Translations under genes and position numbers: made by a program | Shown here: positions 35,321-49,448 of the stretch, piece by piece | Layout: each line of letters opens with the position of its first letter | Position numbering within the stretch: position 1 is the first letter of the stretch | The notes under the pieces: generated by a model | Seen by the model: the letters and a program-made list of their open reading frames with translations, nothing else | What the model was told of the DNA's origin: nothing | The model's database searches: none | Assembly: GCA_963791425.1 (NCBI GenBank) | Contig: CAWBSE010000003.1 | Coordinates: forward strand, 1,178,001-1,242,000 | Origin: DATBLE01 sp963791425 | GTDB lineage: Bacteria > Actinomycetota > Thermoleophilia > Gaiellales > Gaiellaceae | Direction: 5' to 3' | Length of the DNA stretch: 64,000 nucleotides

Positions 35321-36948
35321 CGCAACGGCACCTCGGCCACGATCGTCGTCCCCGACCCCTCGGTCGACTCGATAGCGAGCCTACCGCCGAGCAGCCCGAC
35401 CCGCTCCTTCATGCCGACGAGGCCGAGCCCGTCGCCCTCGCCTCCGCCTGCGCCGAAGCCGCGCCCGTCGTCCTCGACGAGAACGGTCACGAGCCCGCCG
35501 CGGCGGGTGACGACGATGCTCACGTGCTCGGCGCCGGCGTGCTTGGCGACGTTCGTCAGCGCCTCCTGCGCGATCCGGTAGAGCGCCGTCTCGACCTCGG
35601 CCGGGAGCCGGACGGCGCCGAGGTTCGCCTGTACGTCGACCGAGATTCCCGAGTCGCCGCCCGACGCCTCTGCGAGCCGCTCGAGCGCCGGCACGAGGCC
35701 GAAGTCGTCGAGCGCCGCCGGGCGCAGCTCGACGGCGAGCCGGCGCACCGCCTGAAGCGTGTGGACGATCTCGGCGCGCAGCTCGGCGGCGGCGCGCGGT
35801 CGCGGCTTCCTTCGTCTTCGCCTCCTCGACGCGCTTCAGCCCGAGCAGGATCGAGGTGAGCGCCTGTCCGGTCTCGTCGTGAAGCTCCCGGGCGAGCCGC
35901 CGCCGCTCGAGCTCCTGCCCCTCGACCACGCGCCGGAGCGACGTCGCGGGCGACCCGGTCGGCGAGGTCGACCGCGACCGCCGCGCGCGCCGCGAACGTC
36001 TCGGCGACGCGGAGCTCCTCGTCGGTGAACCGTGGATCCGGCGCCGCGCTTGTTGTGGGCGGCGATCAGGCCGATCGCCCGGTCGCCGACGATCATCGGC
36101 ACGTACAGGCCCGAGCGCAGCCCCATCCGCCGCGCGAGCTCCTGGTCGACCTCCGTGTCGTCGAGCGTCGAGTCGACGCGCTCGCTGCGCCGCCGGTCGA
36201 GCACGCGGCCGCTCTTCGACCCGGTCCGGGTCAGGAACGTGCCGAGCAGCCCCTCGGCTTCGGGGCCGGAGGCGGCTTCGATCCGGAGGTCGCCGCCGAC
36301 CGCGGGCAGCGTGATCAGGACGAGCTCGGCGTCGATCAGCTCTCGCAGCCTGGTCGCGATCAGCTCGAGCAGCGGCCCGAGCTCGGTCTCGGCCGCGAGC
36401 GCGTTGCCGACCTCGGTCAGCGACTCGAGCTGTACCAGCCAGCGCGTCGCCGACTCGTACAGACGGGCGTTCTCGATCGCGACGGCCGCCTGGGCGGCCA
36501 GCAGCGTCACGACCTCCTCGTCCTCCGCGCTGAAGTCGCCGCCGCCCTCCTTTTCGGTCAGGTACAGGTTGCCGTAGGCGACGCCGCGCAGGAGGATCGG
36601 CACGCCGAGGAAGCTCTGCATCAGCGGGTGATGCGGGGGGAAGCCGACCGAGCGCGGGTCGCTCGTCAGGTCGTGCATCCGCAGCGCGTGGGCGTCGCGG
36701 ATCAGCACGCCGAGGATGCCGCGGCCGTGGGGCAGGTCGCCGATCCGCTCCTGCGTCTCCGGGTCGATTCCGGTGGTCAGGAAGCGCTCGAGCGCCAGGC
36801 CGGACCGGTCGATCACGCCGAGCGCGGCGTAGCGCGCCTCGGTCAGATCGGCCGCGGTCTCGAGGATCTTCTGGAGGACGCCGTCGAGCGAGAGCTCCGA
36901 CGTGACGGCGATTCCAGCATCGATCAGACGGCGCCAGCGGGTTTCCAC
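35317..36948 (-). CDS. GAF-domain sensor histidine kinase (NarX/DesK-like), three frame breaks
   Basis: About 542 residues after removing single bases near 36042, 35945 and 35805. Two GAF domains come first (RYAALGVIDRSGLALERFL near residue 40, then ELVLITLPAVGGDLRIEAA). A HisKA_3 dimerisation helix follows with the phospho-acceptor His in RRRLARELHDETGQAL. The HATPase domain has EALTNVAKHAGA and VEDDGRGFG with GLVGMKERV. No membrane span is seen, so it senses a cytoplasmic ligand, perhaps O2, NO or redox via GAF (unproven). GTG 36948 lies 18 bp after the aconitase stop, so kinase and regulator may be expressed with aconitase. Confidence 0.9.
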
Positions 36949-36966
36949 GGTCGGAAGTATGAGCGT

Positions 36967-39680
<2,714 letters not shown>

Positions 39681-39743
39681 GACTCCTATTCCATCAGACG
39701 TGATACTCCCGGCGTCGCCGACGAAGGAGGCGATGTCATTCTT

Positions 39744-39830
39744 GTGGAGATGTTCGAGCAGGACTACCGGGAGGCCGACGGAATCGTCCACCCGCGCGAA
39801 TACCTGTTCGTCACCGGCACCCGCAAGTAA
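39744..39830 (+). CDS. possible 28-residue peptide gene
   Basis: A short frame from GTG 39744 reads VEMFEQDYREADG then IVHPREYLFVTGTRK and stops 6 bp before a strong hairpin. GGAGG stands 13 bases before the GTG. The composition is protein-like rather than the arginine/proline-rich look of shadow frames. The frame stays open upstream without a good start, so it could also be the end of a decayed gene. It lies in the 206-bp gap between aconitase and the SDR gene. Confidence 0.3.
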   Translation: MEMFEQDYREADGIVHPREYLFVTGTRK

Positions 39831-39836
39831 GGGGCT

Positions 39837-39865
39837 CACGGGGGGAACCGGCTGTTCCCCCCGTG
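39837..39865. terminator. strong hairpin terminator
   Basis: CACGGGGGGAAC and GTTCCCCCCGTG form a perfect 12-bp stem around the loop CGGCT. It lies 21 bp after the SDR stop on the minus strand, so it most likely ends the xylA-xylB-SDR operon. It would also serve the short plus-strand frame ending at 39830. Confidence 0.8.
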
Positions 39866-39886
39866 CGAGCGGGCGGAGCGAGCGGC

Positions 39887-40591
39887 CTAGCCCCAGCTCG
39901 TTTCCGTCATCGGCCGCAGGGCGGTTTCGAGAATCCGATGGTTGCGCGGGCGGGAGATGACGAACATGACCACCTCGGCCACGTCCTCGGCGGTCATCAT
40001 CCCCGGGAGCGCGTCCGGCGTGCGGCCGCGTCCTTCCTCCAGCGCGAAGTCGGTGGCGACACCGCCCGGGCACACGTTCGTGCAGCGGACACCCTGCTCG
40101 CGGAGCTCGTGGTCGAGGGCGCGCGTGAAACCGACCTGCCCGAACTTCGAGGCGCAGTAGACGGCCTCGTACGGCAGCCCGCGACGGCCCGCCTCGGACG
40201 CGAGCGTGACCACGTCTGCGGCGTCGCTCTTCAGCAGGTGCGGCAGCGCCGCGCGGATCGCGTACAGCGTGCCCTTCAGGTTCGTGTCGATCATCTCGTC
40301 GAGGTGCTCACGCGAGAGGTCGAGGAACGCTCCGTAGGCGCCGACCCCGGCGTTCGCGACGACGATGTCGAGCCCGCCGAAGCGCTCGACGGTCGCGGCG
40401 ACCGACGCGTCGACCTCATCCGCGTCGCGCACGTCGCACGCGAGCCCGAACGACCGCTCGAGCCCGAGGTCGTCGCCGCGCCGCGACGCGAGCCCGACCG
40501 AGGCGCCGGCGTCGTGGAGCATGCGGCCGACCGCGGCGCCGATGCCGACGCACCCGCCGGTGATGAACGCAACTCTGCCTTCGAAGTTCAT
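39887..40591 (-). CDS. short-chain dehydrogenase/reductase
   Basis: A 234-residue classical SDR. The cofactor motif is FITGGCVGIGAAVGRML (TGxxxGxG). NAG appears as VVANAGVGAYG. The catalytic Ser is in VVTLASEAGRRG and the Tyr-Lys pair in YEAVYCASKFGQVGF. ATG 40591 follows AAAGGAG and overlaps the xylB stop (ATGA), so it belongs to the xylose operon; a pentose or polyol dehydrogenase is a reasonable guess but the substrate is not shown. Confidence 0.9.
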   Translation of the reverse strand: MNFEGRVAFITGGCVGIGAAVGRMLHDAGASVGLASRRGDDLGLERSFGLACDVRDADEVDASVAATVERFGGLDIVVANAGVGAYGAFLDLSREHLDEMIDTNLKGTLYAIRAALPHLLKSDAADVVTLASEAGRRGLPYEAVYCASKFGQVGFTRALDHELREQGVRCTNVCPGGVATDFALEEGRGRTPDALPGMMTAEDVAEVVMFVISRPRNHRILETALRPMTETSWG

Positions 40592-41974
40592 GACACTCCT
40601 TTGATCGCGGGATACAGAGACCGGAACCTGGCGTAACCCTCCTCGTAGACGTGCTGCCACTCGGGGTTCGGCTCGACCGTGTCGCGCACGCGGACGCAGG
40701 CGTCGACCGCTTCCTGCGCCGAGCCGAACACGCCCGAGGAGACGCCGCCGAGCAGCGCTGCGCCGTACGCGGCGCCCTCCTCGACGGCCGTCCGCTCGAT
40801 CGGGATCCCGAGCACCGAGGCGACGATCTCGAGCCAGAGCTCGCTGCGTGCCCCGCCGCCCGACGCTCGGCCGACGGTCGCCTCGACCCCGAGGTCGCGC
40901 AGGAGCTCGAACGAGTCCCGCAGCCCGAACGCGACACCCTCGAGGACGGAACGGACGAGTGCGCCGCGGTCATGTCTGAGGGACAGTCCCTCGAACACTG
41001 GCACGCGCGGACGGGTCCGCATGGGGCGTGCGCTCGCCCTGCAGGTACGGGAGGAACGTCAGCCCCTCCGTTCCCGCGGGCCACGCGGCCGCCTCGCCGA
41101 CGAGCGTCTCGTAGTCGCCGCCGACCACGTCGCGCAGCCAGCGCAGCGACCCGGCGGCGGAGAGCATCACGCCCATCGCCTCCCACGTGTCCGGGACGGC
41201 GTGACAGAAGACGTGGACGCGGGCCTCCGGGTCGGCGCGGTACCCGTCGAGCGCCGCGAAGACGACCCCGGACGTGCCGAGCACCACCGACAGCGGCCCT
41301 GGCCCGACCACGCCGACCCCCAGCGCGCCTGCCTGCTGGTCGCCGGCCCCGCCGATCGCGGTCGACTCGCGCGCCTCGGGGAGCCACTCCGCCGGAACTT
41401 CGAGCGCGTCGCACACCTCGTCCGACCAGCGCCGCCCGGCAACGTCGAACAGCAGCGTCCCGGACGCCTCGGCGGCGTCGATCACGTGCTCGCCGGTGAG
41501 CCGCATCCGCACGTAGTCCTTGGGCAGCAGCACGTGCGCTGCCTGCGCCCAGATCTCGGGCTCGTGCTTCCGCACCCACACGAGCTTCGGCGCCGTGAAC
41601 CCCGGCAGCGCGCGGTTCCCGGTCAGCGCGACGAGCCGCTCGAAGCCGACCCGCTCCTCGATCTCCGCGCACTCGTCGCCGGTGCGCTGGTCGTTCCAGA
41701 GGATCGCCGGCCGCAGCACGCGGTCGGCCGAGTCGAGCAGCACGAGCCCGTGCATCTGCCCGGTGAGCCCGAGGTGGTTCTCGCTGCCGGTGGAGACGGC
41801 CCCCAGCGCCCGCTGGCTCGCCGCCCACCAGTCCTCGGGATCCTGCTCGGCCCACCCGGGCTGCGGGATCGAGAGCGGGTACTCCTCCTCGTGCCGGGCG
41901 AGCACCTCACCGGTCTCGGAGATTGCGATCGCCTTGACGCCGGTCGTCCCGACGTCCAGGCCTATGAGAGCCAC
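40588..41974 (-). CDS. xylB: xylulokinase, one frame break
   Basis: About 461 residues after removing one base near 41012. A FGGY-family kinase: D-xylulose plus ATP to xylulose-5-P, the substrate of the phosphoketolase encoded at 8.4-10.8 kb. Seen: ALIGLDVGTTGVKAIAISETG (phosphate 1), GWAEQDPEDWW, GLTGQMHGLVLLD, AILWNDQRTGDEC, VLLPKDYVRMRLTGEH, VVLGTSGVVFAAL, LPYLQGERTPHADP and LEGVAFGLRDSFELL, ending RASGGGARSELW. GTG 41974 overlaps the upstream TAG by one base. Confidence 0.94.
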
Positions 41975-42975
41975 TACGCTCCGAGCGCGGCGTACACGAT
42001 CTCGTACGCCCGCACCGCGTCCTTGCGGGACTGCGCCTCGCGCAGGGCGACATCGTCGATCTTCGCGGCGATGCCGTCGATGAAGCGCCACTGCAGCACC
42101 GACCGCTTGACCGCCTCGACCGCGTCCTCCGTGTACGGATACAGGTCGAACCCGAGCCGGCGGCCGTCGTCGCCGTACCCGGAGCGGCGGAACTCGAGTG
42201 CGAGCTCGAGCGTCTCCATGAAGGCCGTCGCGCCGACCATGTTGTCGTCGTCGAACGTGCCCCAGCCGGAGTTCGCGTGCTGGTGGCCGAGCAGCCCCTT
42301 CGAGGCGAGGAGCGCGGCATACTCGCCCAGCGACTCGCCGTTCATGATCAGGTGCTGCCAGTCCATGTTGACCTTGACGTTGTCGTGCCCGCGGTCCTTC
42401 AGCTCGTGGATCACGAACAGCGTCATCCCGATGTTGCGCATCATGATCTTCATCGCCGGCTCGGAGTTCTTGTGCTCGAGCCACAGCTCCTGGCCCGCCG
42501 CGCCGAGCGTCCCGGCGACCTCCGCCAGACCGTCGATGAACCACGTCCAGCTGTCCGCGTACGGCGTCTGGAACGGGTAGTTGTAGCCCTCGATCCCGGG
42601 CCAGACGATCATCGGGACGCCGAGCTCGCCGGAGAGCTTCGCGCCGGCGACCGCGATCCTCACGGCCTCGGCGCGCACGGCCGGGTCGGGGTTGACCAGC
42701 CCGCCGCGGCCGAACCGGGGATCCAGGTGCAGCCCGCCTGCGAGGCAGTAGATGTCGTGATCCGGGCCGAGGGCCTCGCGGATCGCGTCGACGTTCTGCT
42801 CGTCGAGCTCCTGCGGATAGTGGAACTCGTAGCCGTCGATCAGATCGCCGAGACCGTCCACCGCCCGCCGCACGCGCTCGACCGTGGTCTCGCCCGCGTG
42901 CTCCGGCTGGTACCCGCCGGGCACGAACCGGGTGACCATCGAGCTGAACGCCCAGATGCCGAGGCTCGTCTTCAC
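41974..42975 (-). CDS. xylose isomerase-family TIM-barrel sugar isomerase
   Basis: About 333 residues of the xylose-isomerase-like TIM barrel superfamily. Seen: LGIWAFSSMVTRFVPGGY, IDGYEFHYPQEL, VPMIVWPGIEGYNYPFQ, the probable metal ligands in WLEHKNSEP, VNMDWQH and LGHQHANSGWG, and RLGFDLYPYTEDAVEAV. It precedes xylB directly, so xylose to xylulose conversion is the best guess, although the sequence differs from classical Streptomyces XylA. GTG 42975 (VKTSLGIW) fits best; ATG 43002 is an alternative. Divergent from xylF. Confidence 0.82.
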   Translation of the reverse strand: MKTSLGIWAFSSMVTRFVPGGYQPEHAGETTVERVRRAVDGLGDLIDGYEFHYPQELDEQNVDAIREALGPDHDIYCLAGGLHLDPRFGRGGLVNPDPAVRAEAVRIAVAGAKLSGELGVPMIVWPGIEGYNYPFQTPYADSWTWFIDGLAEVAGTLGAAGQELWLEHKNSEPAMKIMMRNIGMTLFVIHELKDRGHDNVKVNMDWQHLIMNGESLGEYAALLASKGLLGHQHANSGWGTFDDDNMVGATAFMETLELALEFRRSGYGDDGRRLGFDLYPYTEDAVEAVKRSVLQWRFIDGIAAKIDDVALREAQSRKDAVRAYEIVYAALGA

Positions 42976-43154
42976 AGACTGGACACTACAACCAGACGAC
43001 ATTGCCGGTCCGGGTTGACTATCGTCTCCGATATGCACGAATCTGTTCCCGCGCCGCGCACTCCGGAGCTTTTTCCCGCGTGCGAGAACCGATGCGCACA
43101 ACCCAGGCAGGTCAAGCACCAGGTTGTCAGTTACACGAAGAGAGGGAGGAGCAC
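42976..43154. promoter_or_regulatory. divergent promoter region between xylAB and xylFGH
   Basis: This 179-bp non-coding stretch must hold the start signals of both operons. TTGACT at 43015-43020 is a fair plus-strand -35 box, but the matching -10 is weak. GGGAGGA at 43144-43150 is the xylF ribosome site. I found no clear palindromic operator and no xylose repressor gene in the window. Confidence 0.4.
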
Positions 43155-44227
43155 GTGAAGCACGTTTCTCGCAAGGTTTTCGCGGTCGGGCTCGTTGCCG
43201 CGGTTGCCGGACTCGCCGTCGCCGTCACGGTCGCGACGGCCGGCACGTCGGCCAACCACGCCAGCATCCAGGCCTGCGGCCTGATGCCGGACACGAAGTC
43301 GTCCGTCCGCTGGGAGCAGTTCGACAAGCCGTACCTGATCAAGGCCTTCAAGGCCGCCGGGATCCCCGCGCGCGTCGTGAACGCACAGGGTGACCCGCAG
43401 AAGCAGAAGTCGCAGGCCGACCAGTGCATCGCCGACGGCGCGAAGGTCCTGATCATCGCTCCGATCGATTCCGGCTCGGCTGCCGCGATCGAGAAGGCCG
43501 CCAAGGCCAAGGGTGTGCAGTCGATCGACTACGACCGCCAGGTCGAGGGTGGCACCGCCTCCCTGTACGCGTCGTTCGACGGCCACCAGGTCGGCGTTCT
43601 GCAGGGCACGCTCGTCGCCAACAAGCTCAAGGGCAAGAAGGGCGCCGTCGTCGCCGAGCTGAACGGTGGCCAGGAAGACGCCAACGCGTTCCTGTTCAAG
43701 GGCGGGTATGACCAGGTCCTCAAGCCGCTGTACGCGAGCGGCGCACTGAAGAAGGGTCCGGATCAGTTCGTGCCGGGCTGGGACAACCAGAAGGCCGGCG
43801 ACGATCTTCCAGCAGATGCTGGTCAAGACGGGCAACAAGATCGACGGGCTCGTCGTCGCCAACGACGGCATGGCCAACGGCGCGATCGTCGCGCTCAAGA
43901 CGCAGAAGCTGAAGCCGATCCCGATGAGCGGCCAGGACGCGACCACCCAGGGAGTCCAGAACATCATCTCCGGGTGGCAGACCATGACGGTCTGGAAGGA
44001 CGTCCGCAAGCTGGCGACTGCGACCGCAGGTGCCGCGATCAAGATCCTCAAGGGCCAGAAGCCCCCGACCACGGGTCTGATCAAGACCAAGGGTCGCGGG
44101 CCCGAGGCCGCCTACCTGATTGCCCCGCAGGCGATCACGAAGGCGAACTACCAGGTCCTCTTCACGCTCAGGGTTCCTGAAGAGGTCTGACGTCTGTAAC
44201 GGCGAGTACAAGCAGTACTGCAAGTAA
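43155..44227 (+). CDS. xylF: D-xylose-binding periplasmic-type protein, two frame breaks
   Basis: About 356 residues after removing one base near 43808 and 44168. GTG 43155 starts a signal peptide (KVFAVGLVAAVAGLAVAVTVATA) with no lipobox cysteine. The mature part is a type I sugar-binding protein: ACGLMPDTKSSVRWEQFDK is the XylF hallmark, then VLIIAPIDSGSAAAIEKA and DGLVVANDGMANGAI. After the second break the tail reads GFLKRSDVCNGEYKQYCK and ends at 44227, the family-typical end. Without that repair the protein would stop at 44190. First gene of the xylFGH importer. Confidence 0.92.
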
Positions 44228-44251
44228 CTCGTCGCTCGAATCACGATCGAA

Positions 44252-44276
44252 CGGAGGCGCCCACCGGGCGCCTCCG
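44252..44276 (+). terminator. hairpin between xylF and xylG
   Basis: CGGAGGCGCCC and GGGCGCCTCCG form an 11-bp perfect stem with a 3-base loop, followed by TTCTTCTTCC. It sits in the 94-bp gap between the binding-protein gene and the ATPase gene. Partial termination here would give the usual excess of binding protein over membrane components. Confidence 0.75.
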
Positions 44277-44321
44277 TTCTTCTTCCACAATGACGCCGCA
44301 GTGTGGTATGAGAGAGCCGTC

Positions 44322-45103
<782 letters not shown>

Positions 45104-45107
<4 letters not shown>

Positions 45108-46309
45108 GCGCGGCCGCCGTCTCGACCGAGCCGGAGACCCAGAGCTACTGGGACCGCTTCCGCCTCAACGTCCGCACGGGGAATCTCGGCAACGCGCCGG
45201 TCGTCATCGCGCTGCTCTTCGTCATCCTCTACTTCAGCCTGACCACGTCGAACTGGTTCACCCCGGTCAACTTCACGAACCTGATCGGCCAGCTGGCGGG
45301 CGTGTGCATGCTCGCCTACGGCGTCGTGTTCGTGCTGCTGATCGGGGAGATCGACCTGTCGATCGCGTTCGTCAGCGGCATCGCCGGTGTCGTCGTCGCC
45401 GAGCTCCAGCTGCCGACCGGGGCGCACCTTCCGGGCCTCGTCTGCATCCTGCTCGCGCTGCTGACGACGACGCTGATCGGGGCGTTCCAGGGCTCGTTCG
45501 TCGCGTTCTTGGGCGTTCCGTCGTTCGTGGTCACGCTCGCCGGCTTCCTCATCTGGCAGGGCGTGATCCTGCGCACGATCACGCAGGGCGTGATCGTGAT
45601 CCAGGACAACACGATCAACAACGTCTACGGCTACTTCTTCGGCGACACGGCCGGCTGGATCATGGGCATCACCATCTCTGTCGTGTACGTGGTCGGAACG
45701 CTCGGGGCCGCGCTCTCTGGCCGTAGGCACGGGATCCCGATCCGCGATCCGCTGCTCTTCGTCCTGAAGCTGATCTTCATCCCCCTGATCACGCTGCTGA
45801 CCGTCTGGTACTGCAACAAGAACCTCGGCGTCCCGTTCGCCCTGGTGCTGGTCATCGCGATGCTGCTGATCCTGACGTTCCTGTCGAAGCGGACGACCTT
45901 CGGTCGCCACGTCTACGCGGTCGGCGGCAACGCCGAAGCCGCGCGGCGGGCCGGCATCAACGTCAAGCGGATCCGGATCATCGTCTTCATGATCTCCGGC
46001 TTCATGGCCGGCCTCGGCGGGATCGTGCTGGCGGCACGCCTGAACAGCGTCGACCTCAACGCCGGCGGCGGCACGCTCCTGATCGACTCGATCGCGGCTG
46101 CGGTCATCGGCGGCACCAGCCTGTTCGGCGGCCGCGGCGAGGTTCGGAACGCGCTTGTCGGTGCGCTGCTGATCACCACGATCGCGAACGGGATGAACAC
46201 GGTCGGCTACACGACGGGGATCATCTACATCGTCACCGGCTCGATCCTGCTGCTGGCCGTCACGTTCGACACGATCGTGCGCCAGCGTCAGATCAAGGCC
46301 GGGCGCTGA
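45104..46309 (+). CDS. xylH: xylose ABC transporter permease
   Basis: A 401-residue inner-membrane permease of the BPD_transp_2 family, about ten spans. The N-terminal hydrophilic part ends before VVIALLFVILYFSL. VLLIGEIDLSIAFVSGIAG is the family signature, later GVPSFVVTLAGFLIWQG, RHVYAVGGNAEAARRAGINV (ATPase-contact loop) and IAAAVIGGTSLFGGRGEV. Forms the importer with XylF and XylG. Its 3' end overlaps the convergent FG-GAP gene by 17 bp. Confidence 0.94.
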
Positions 46310-49300
46310 CGATCCGGTCGGCGGCGACGCCGGCCGTGTGCGTCGTGTGCCCGTCCGGGTAGCGCACCGTCAGGTCGTCCACCTTCGTCGCGCTCCCGAG
46401 CCCGAAGTGGACGCGTGGATCCTCGGACGAGAGGTAGCTCGAGCCGGCGTGCACCTCGCGCGAGAGCTTCTTGCCGCCGGGCAGCGTGACCGTCACGACG
46501 GCGCCGGGCGCGAACCGCGGCAGCGCGACCTCCAGCCAATGGCCGGCGCCGCCCGTGCCGCGCAGCAGCATCAGCTTGCCGCCGATCGAGTTGACGGCGA
46601 GGTCGGTGTGCCCGTCGTTGTCGAAGTCGGCGGCGGCGACGCCGCGGCCGTTCACGCTCGGGAGCTTCGTCGCGCCGACGAGCCCGCTCGCGTTGACGAA
46701 CCCTTCCGGCACGTTCTCGAGCACCTGCAACGGGCCGGCGTCCTTCGCGATGCTGGTCATCGGGATCGCGCCGTTCGCGACCACGAGGTCGAGCTTGCCG
46801 TCGTTGTTCAGATCGACCCAGGAGTCGCCCCACCCGGTGTCGTTCGTCCCGAAGGCGGTTGCGAACAGCCGGCGTGCGCTCGTGAAGACCGGCCCGGTGC
46901 GCCTGAAGATCGCGTGGCCCTGCCCGCGTGAGTTGCTGACGAACAGGTCCTGCCGCCCGTCGCCGCTGAAGTCGCCCTCGGCGATCCCCATGCCCGCGTT
47001 CCGGTCGGCGATGTGCGCGCCCTGGGCGCGGTCGACGAAGTGGAAGCCGAGCGGGCCGCCGGGCTCGTTGACGTAGTAGCGGTTCGGGTCCTCGTCGTTG
47101 GCGACGTAGAGGTCGGGCCGCCCGTCGCCGTTCAGGTCGGTGAACGTCGCGCCGAGCGAGTGGTCGTACGGCTTGCGGTCGATCCCCGCTGCGTCGGTGA
47201 CGTTGCGGAAGCGGGCGCGGCCGTTGGGGCCGTTGCCCTCGTTGAGGAAGAGCTCGTCCTGGACGCCGAGGTGGTTGGTCGGGTAGCCCGCGGAGGAGCC
47301 GGGGATCGGCGCGTGCGGCTCGGTGTACCCGGCGACGAACAGGTCGGGGCGGCCGTCGCCGTTCACGTCGCCGATCGTCGCGCCGGAGTGCCAGCCGAAG
47401 GAGACGATCCCCGCGCGGCGTGCGCCTTCCGTGAACGTGCCGTCGCCGTTGTTCCAGAGGAGCTCGTCGCTCTGCGCGGTCGAGATGAAGATGTCGGTGT
47501 TGCCGTCGCCGTTGAAGTCGCCGGCGACGCAGCCCTCGCCGCGGACGACACGGCCCGCATGCGACGACGCCGAGACGTCGGTGAACCTGCCGTGGTCGTT
47601 GTGGAACAGCGCGGTGCGGGGGAACCCGTGAGCGCTGTAGGCGCCGATGTCGCCCTCGCCGAACGAGTTGGTCACGAACAGGTCGAGCCAGCCGTCGTTG
47701 TCGTAGTCGAGCCAGCAGATCCCGCCGCCCATCATCGCCGGCGGGTCCTGGGTGACGCCGTAGCGGAAGGCGCCCTGGCGGAAGTCGAGCCCGACCTGCG
47801 GGGCGACATTCGCCAGCTTCACGCCGGCGAAGCCCTTCGCGGCGGCGAGCCTCGCCTCGGGGCTCGCGAGCGCGACCACCGGTTTCACCGGAACGCGGAT
47901 CCGCGCGACGAGCCATCGGCCGCTGTCCTCCTGTAGCTCGAGCGTCTGGCGGTACGCGGCCGGGGCTGCGCGCGAGACGAGCTGGGCGTTCCGGCCGGTG
48001 TAGACGGTCAGCTGCTGCTTCCCCTCGAGCGCCGCGACGGCGATCGCGGCGCCCTGGCCGTGGCCCGGCTCGAGCCAGACGCGCATCCGGTCGAGGCGGT
48101 ACGTCGGGACGGTGATCGGCATGCCGGCGGCGTCGCGGATCTGCTGGCCGAGCTGCGGGCAGGCGGTCGAAGGTCGCGGCGCGGGCGAGCGCCTTCCGGT
48201 TGCGGTGCGAGAGCGCGGCCGTCTGCAGCCGGAGGTCGCGGACGAGGTCGGCGGCGATCCGCTGTGCCGTCTTCTCGGTTGAGCCTGGTCTGGACGGTCC
48301 GTGACGGGAGGATGGTCAGCCCGGGCAGGTGACTCGTGTCGACGAGCGCCGCGACCGTCGTGTCGGGCCGGGCGCGGATTCCCGCGCCGGCGATCGCGCC
48401 CGTATAGGCGAGCAGCGCGACGGCGCCGACGGCGACGAGCACGCGGCGGTCGAGCCGGAGCCCGGGCAGCAGCGCGATCACCGGCCGCGCGGCGCAGACG
48501 ATCAGGAGCGCGCCGAGCAGCGCGACCTTCGCCCAGAACTCGGTCTTCGCGGGCGCGATCAGCAGGACGCCGAGCAGCCCGATCGAGACGGCGTAGATCA
48601 CCCGGCCGCGCGTCGACGACGGCGTCGTCTTCGGGTCGGTGATCATGAAGAAGAGGAAGACGAGGACCTCGGGCGAGGTGACGAGCACCCACCAGAAGTA
48701 GTGGCCGGTGACCGGGCCGAGGTGCCAGCGCGCGGTGAACGCGTGGCCGATGCCCATCAGCACCGCCAGCGCGGCCGCGAACGACACCCAGAACGCGACC
48801 GCGATCACGATCAGGTGCAGGCGGATCAGGATCGCGAGGCCGCCGACGACGATGATCGCGAGCGCGAGCGCGAGCCACGGCGTCATCGGGCCCCACCAGA
48901 AGTCGAGCGGCTCCGCGTGCTCCGGGCCGAGCAGCAGGAAGCAGAGGACGAGCCCGAAGTTCGACGGGTTGAAGATGTGCGAGCCGCGGAACTTGATGAA
49001 GTACTTGGACAGCAGCGACACGGCGGCGGTGCCGGCGAAGATGTACCAGCCGTTCATGCTCCACCAGTCGCCGTGCTGCGTGCCGGGGACGCGCAGGATG
49101 AAGGCGACTCCGTTCCCGGTCAGCATCGCGCTCGCCGGCCAGGCCAGGACGTGCTGCTTGTGGAAGGTGACCCCGACCTCGATGATCCAGCACGTCCCGA
49201 TCGCGACCAGGATCTGCGCGATCGACAGGCGGAAGTCGAACGCGACCTGGCCGAGGACCTGCAGCGAGATGATCACCGCGGCCAGGTGCAGCCGCGGGTC

Positions 49301-49387
49301 GGTGATCTTCGGCAGGAGGACCGGATAGGACCGGCCGCGGATCGAGATCGCGCGCCCGCCGGGCGCAGCTAGCGCGGGGGCGCTCAT
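46293..49387 (-). CDS. fusion of UnbU/RnfD-like membrane domain with FG-GAP/UnbV propeller, two frame breaks
   Basis: About 1030 residues after removing one base near 48278 and 48170. Residues ~1-330 form an NqrB/RnfD/UnbU-like membrane domain of roughly nine to ten spans (FKQHVLAWPAS-like helix near a WPASAMLTGNGVAF motif, later FRGSHIFNPSNFGLVLCF). A ~130-residue linker domain follows (RLPQLGQQIRDAAGMP, VTVYTGRNAQL-type strand). Then come seven calcium-binding FG-GAP repeats of DxDxDG type, including DYDNDGWLDLFV, DFNGDGNTDIFI, DVNGDGRPDLFV and DFDNDGHTDLAV. The end is an ASPIC/UnbV domain with SYLSSEDPRVHFGLGS. In enediyne clusters UnbU and UnbV are separate genes; no polyketide synthase is here. 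Function unknown; propeller probably outside the membrane. Confidence 0.82.
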
Positions 49388-49405
49388 CGGTCGCAAATGG
49401 TACTG

Positions 49406-49448
49406 CGTCCGTCTTCCTGGCACGTAGGGCCTGCGCCTCGTCCGTCTT
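49406..49448. repeat. 10-bp direct repeat in divergent promoter
   Basis: CGTCCGTCTT occurs at 49406-49415 and again at 49439-49448, 33 bp apart. Each copy leads into a CCTGGCAC half-site (49416-49423 and, within the palindrome, 49456-49463), 40 bp apart or about four helical turns. The arrangement suggests paired binding sites for one regulator. Confidence 0.5.
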
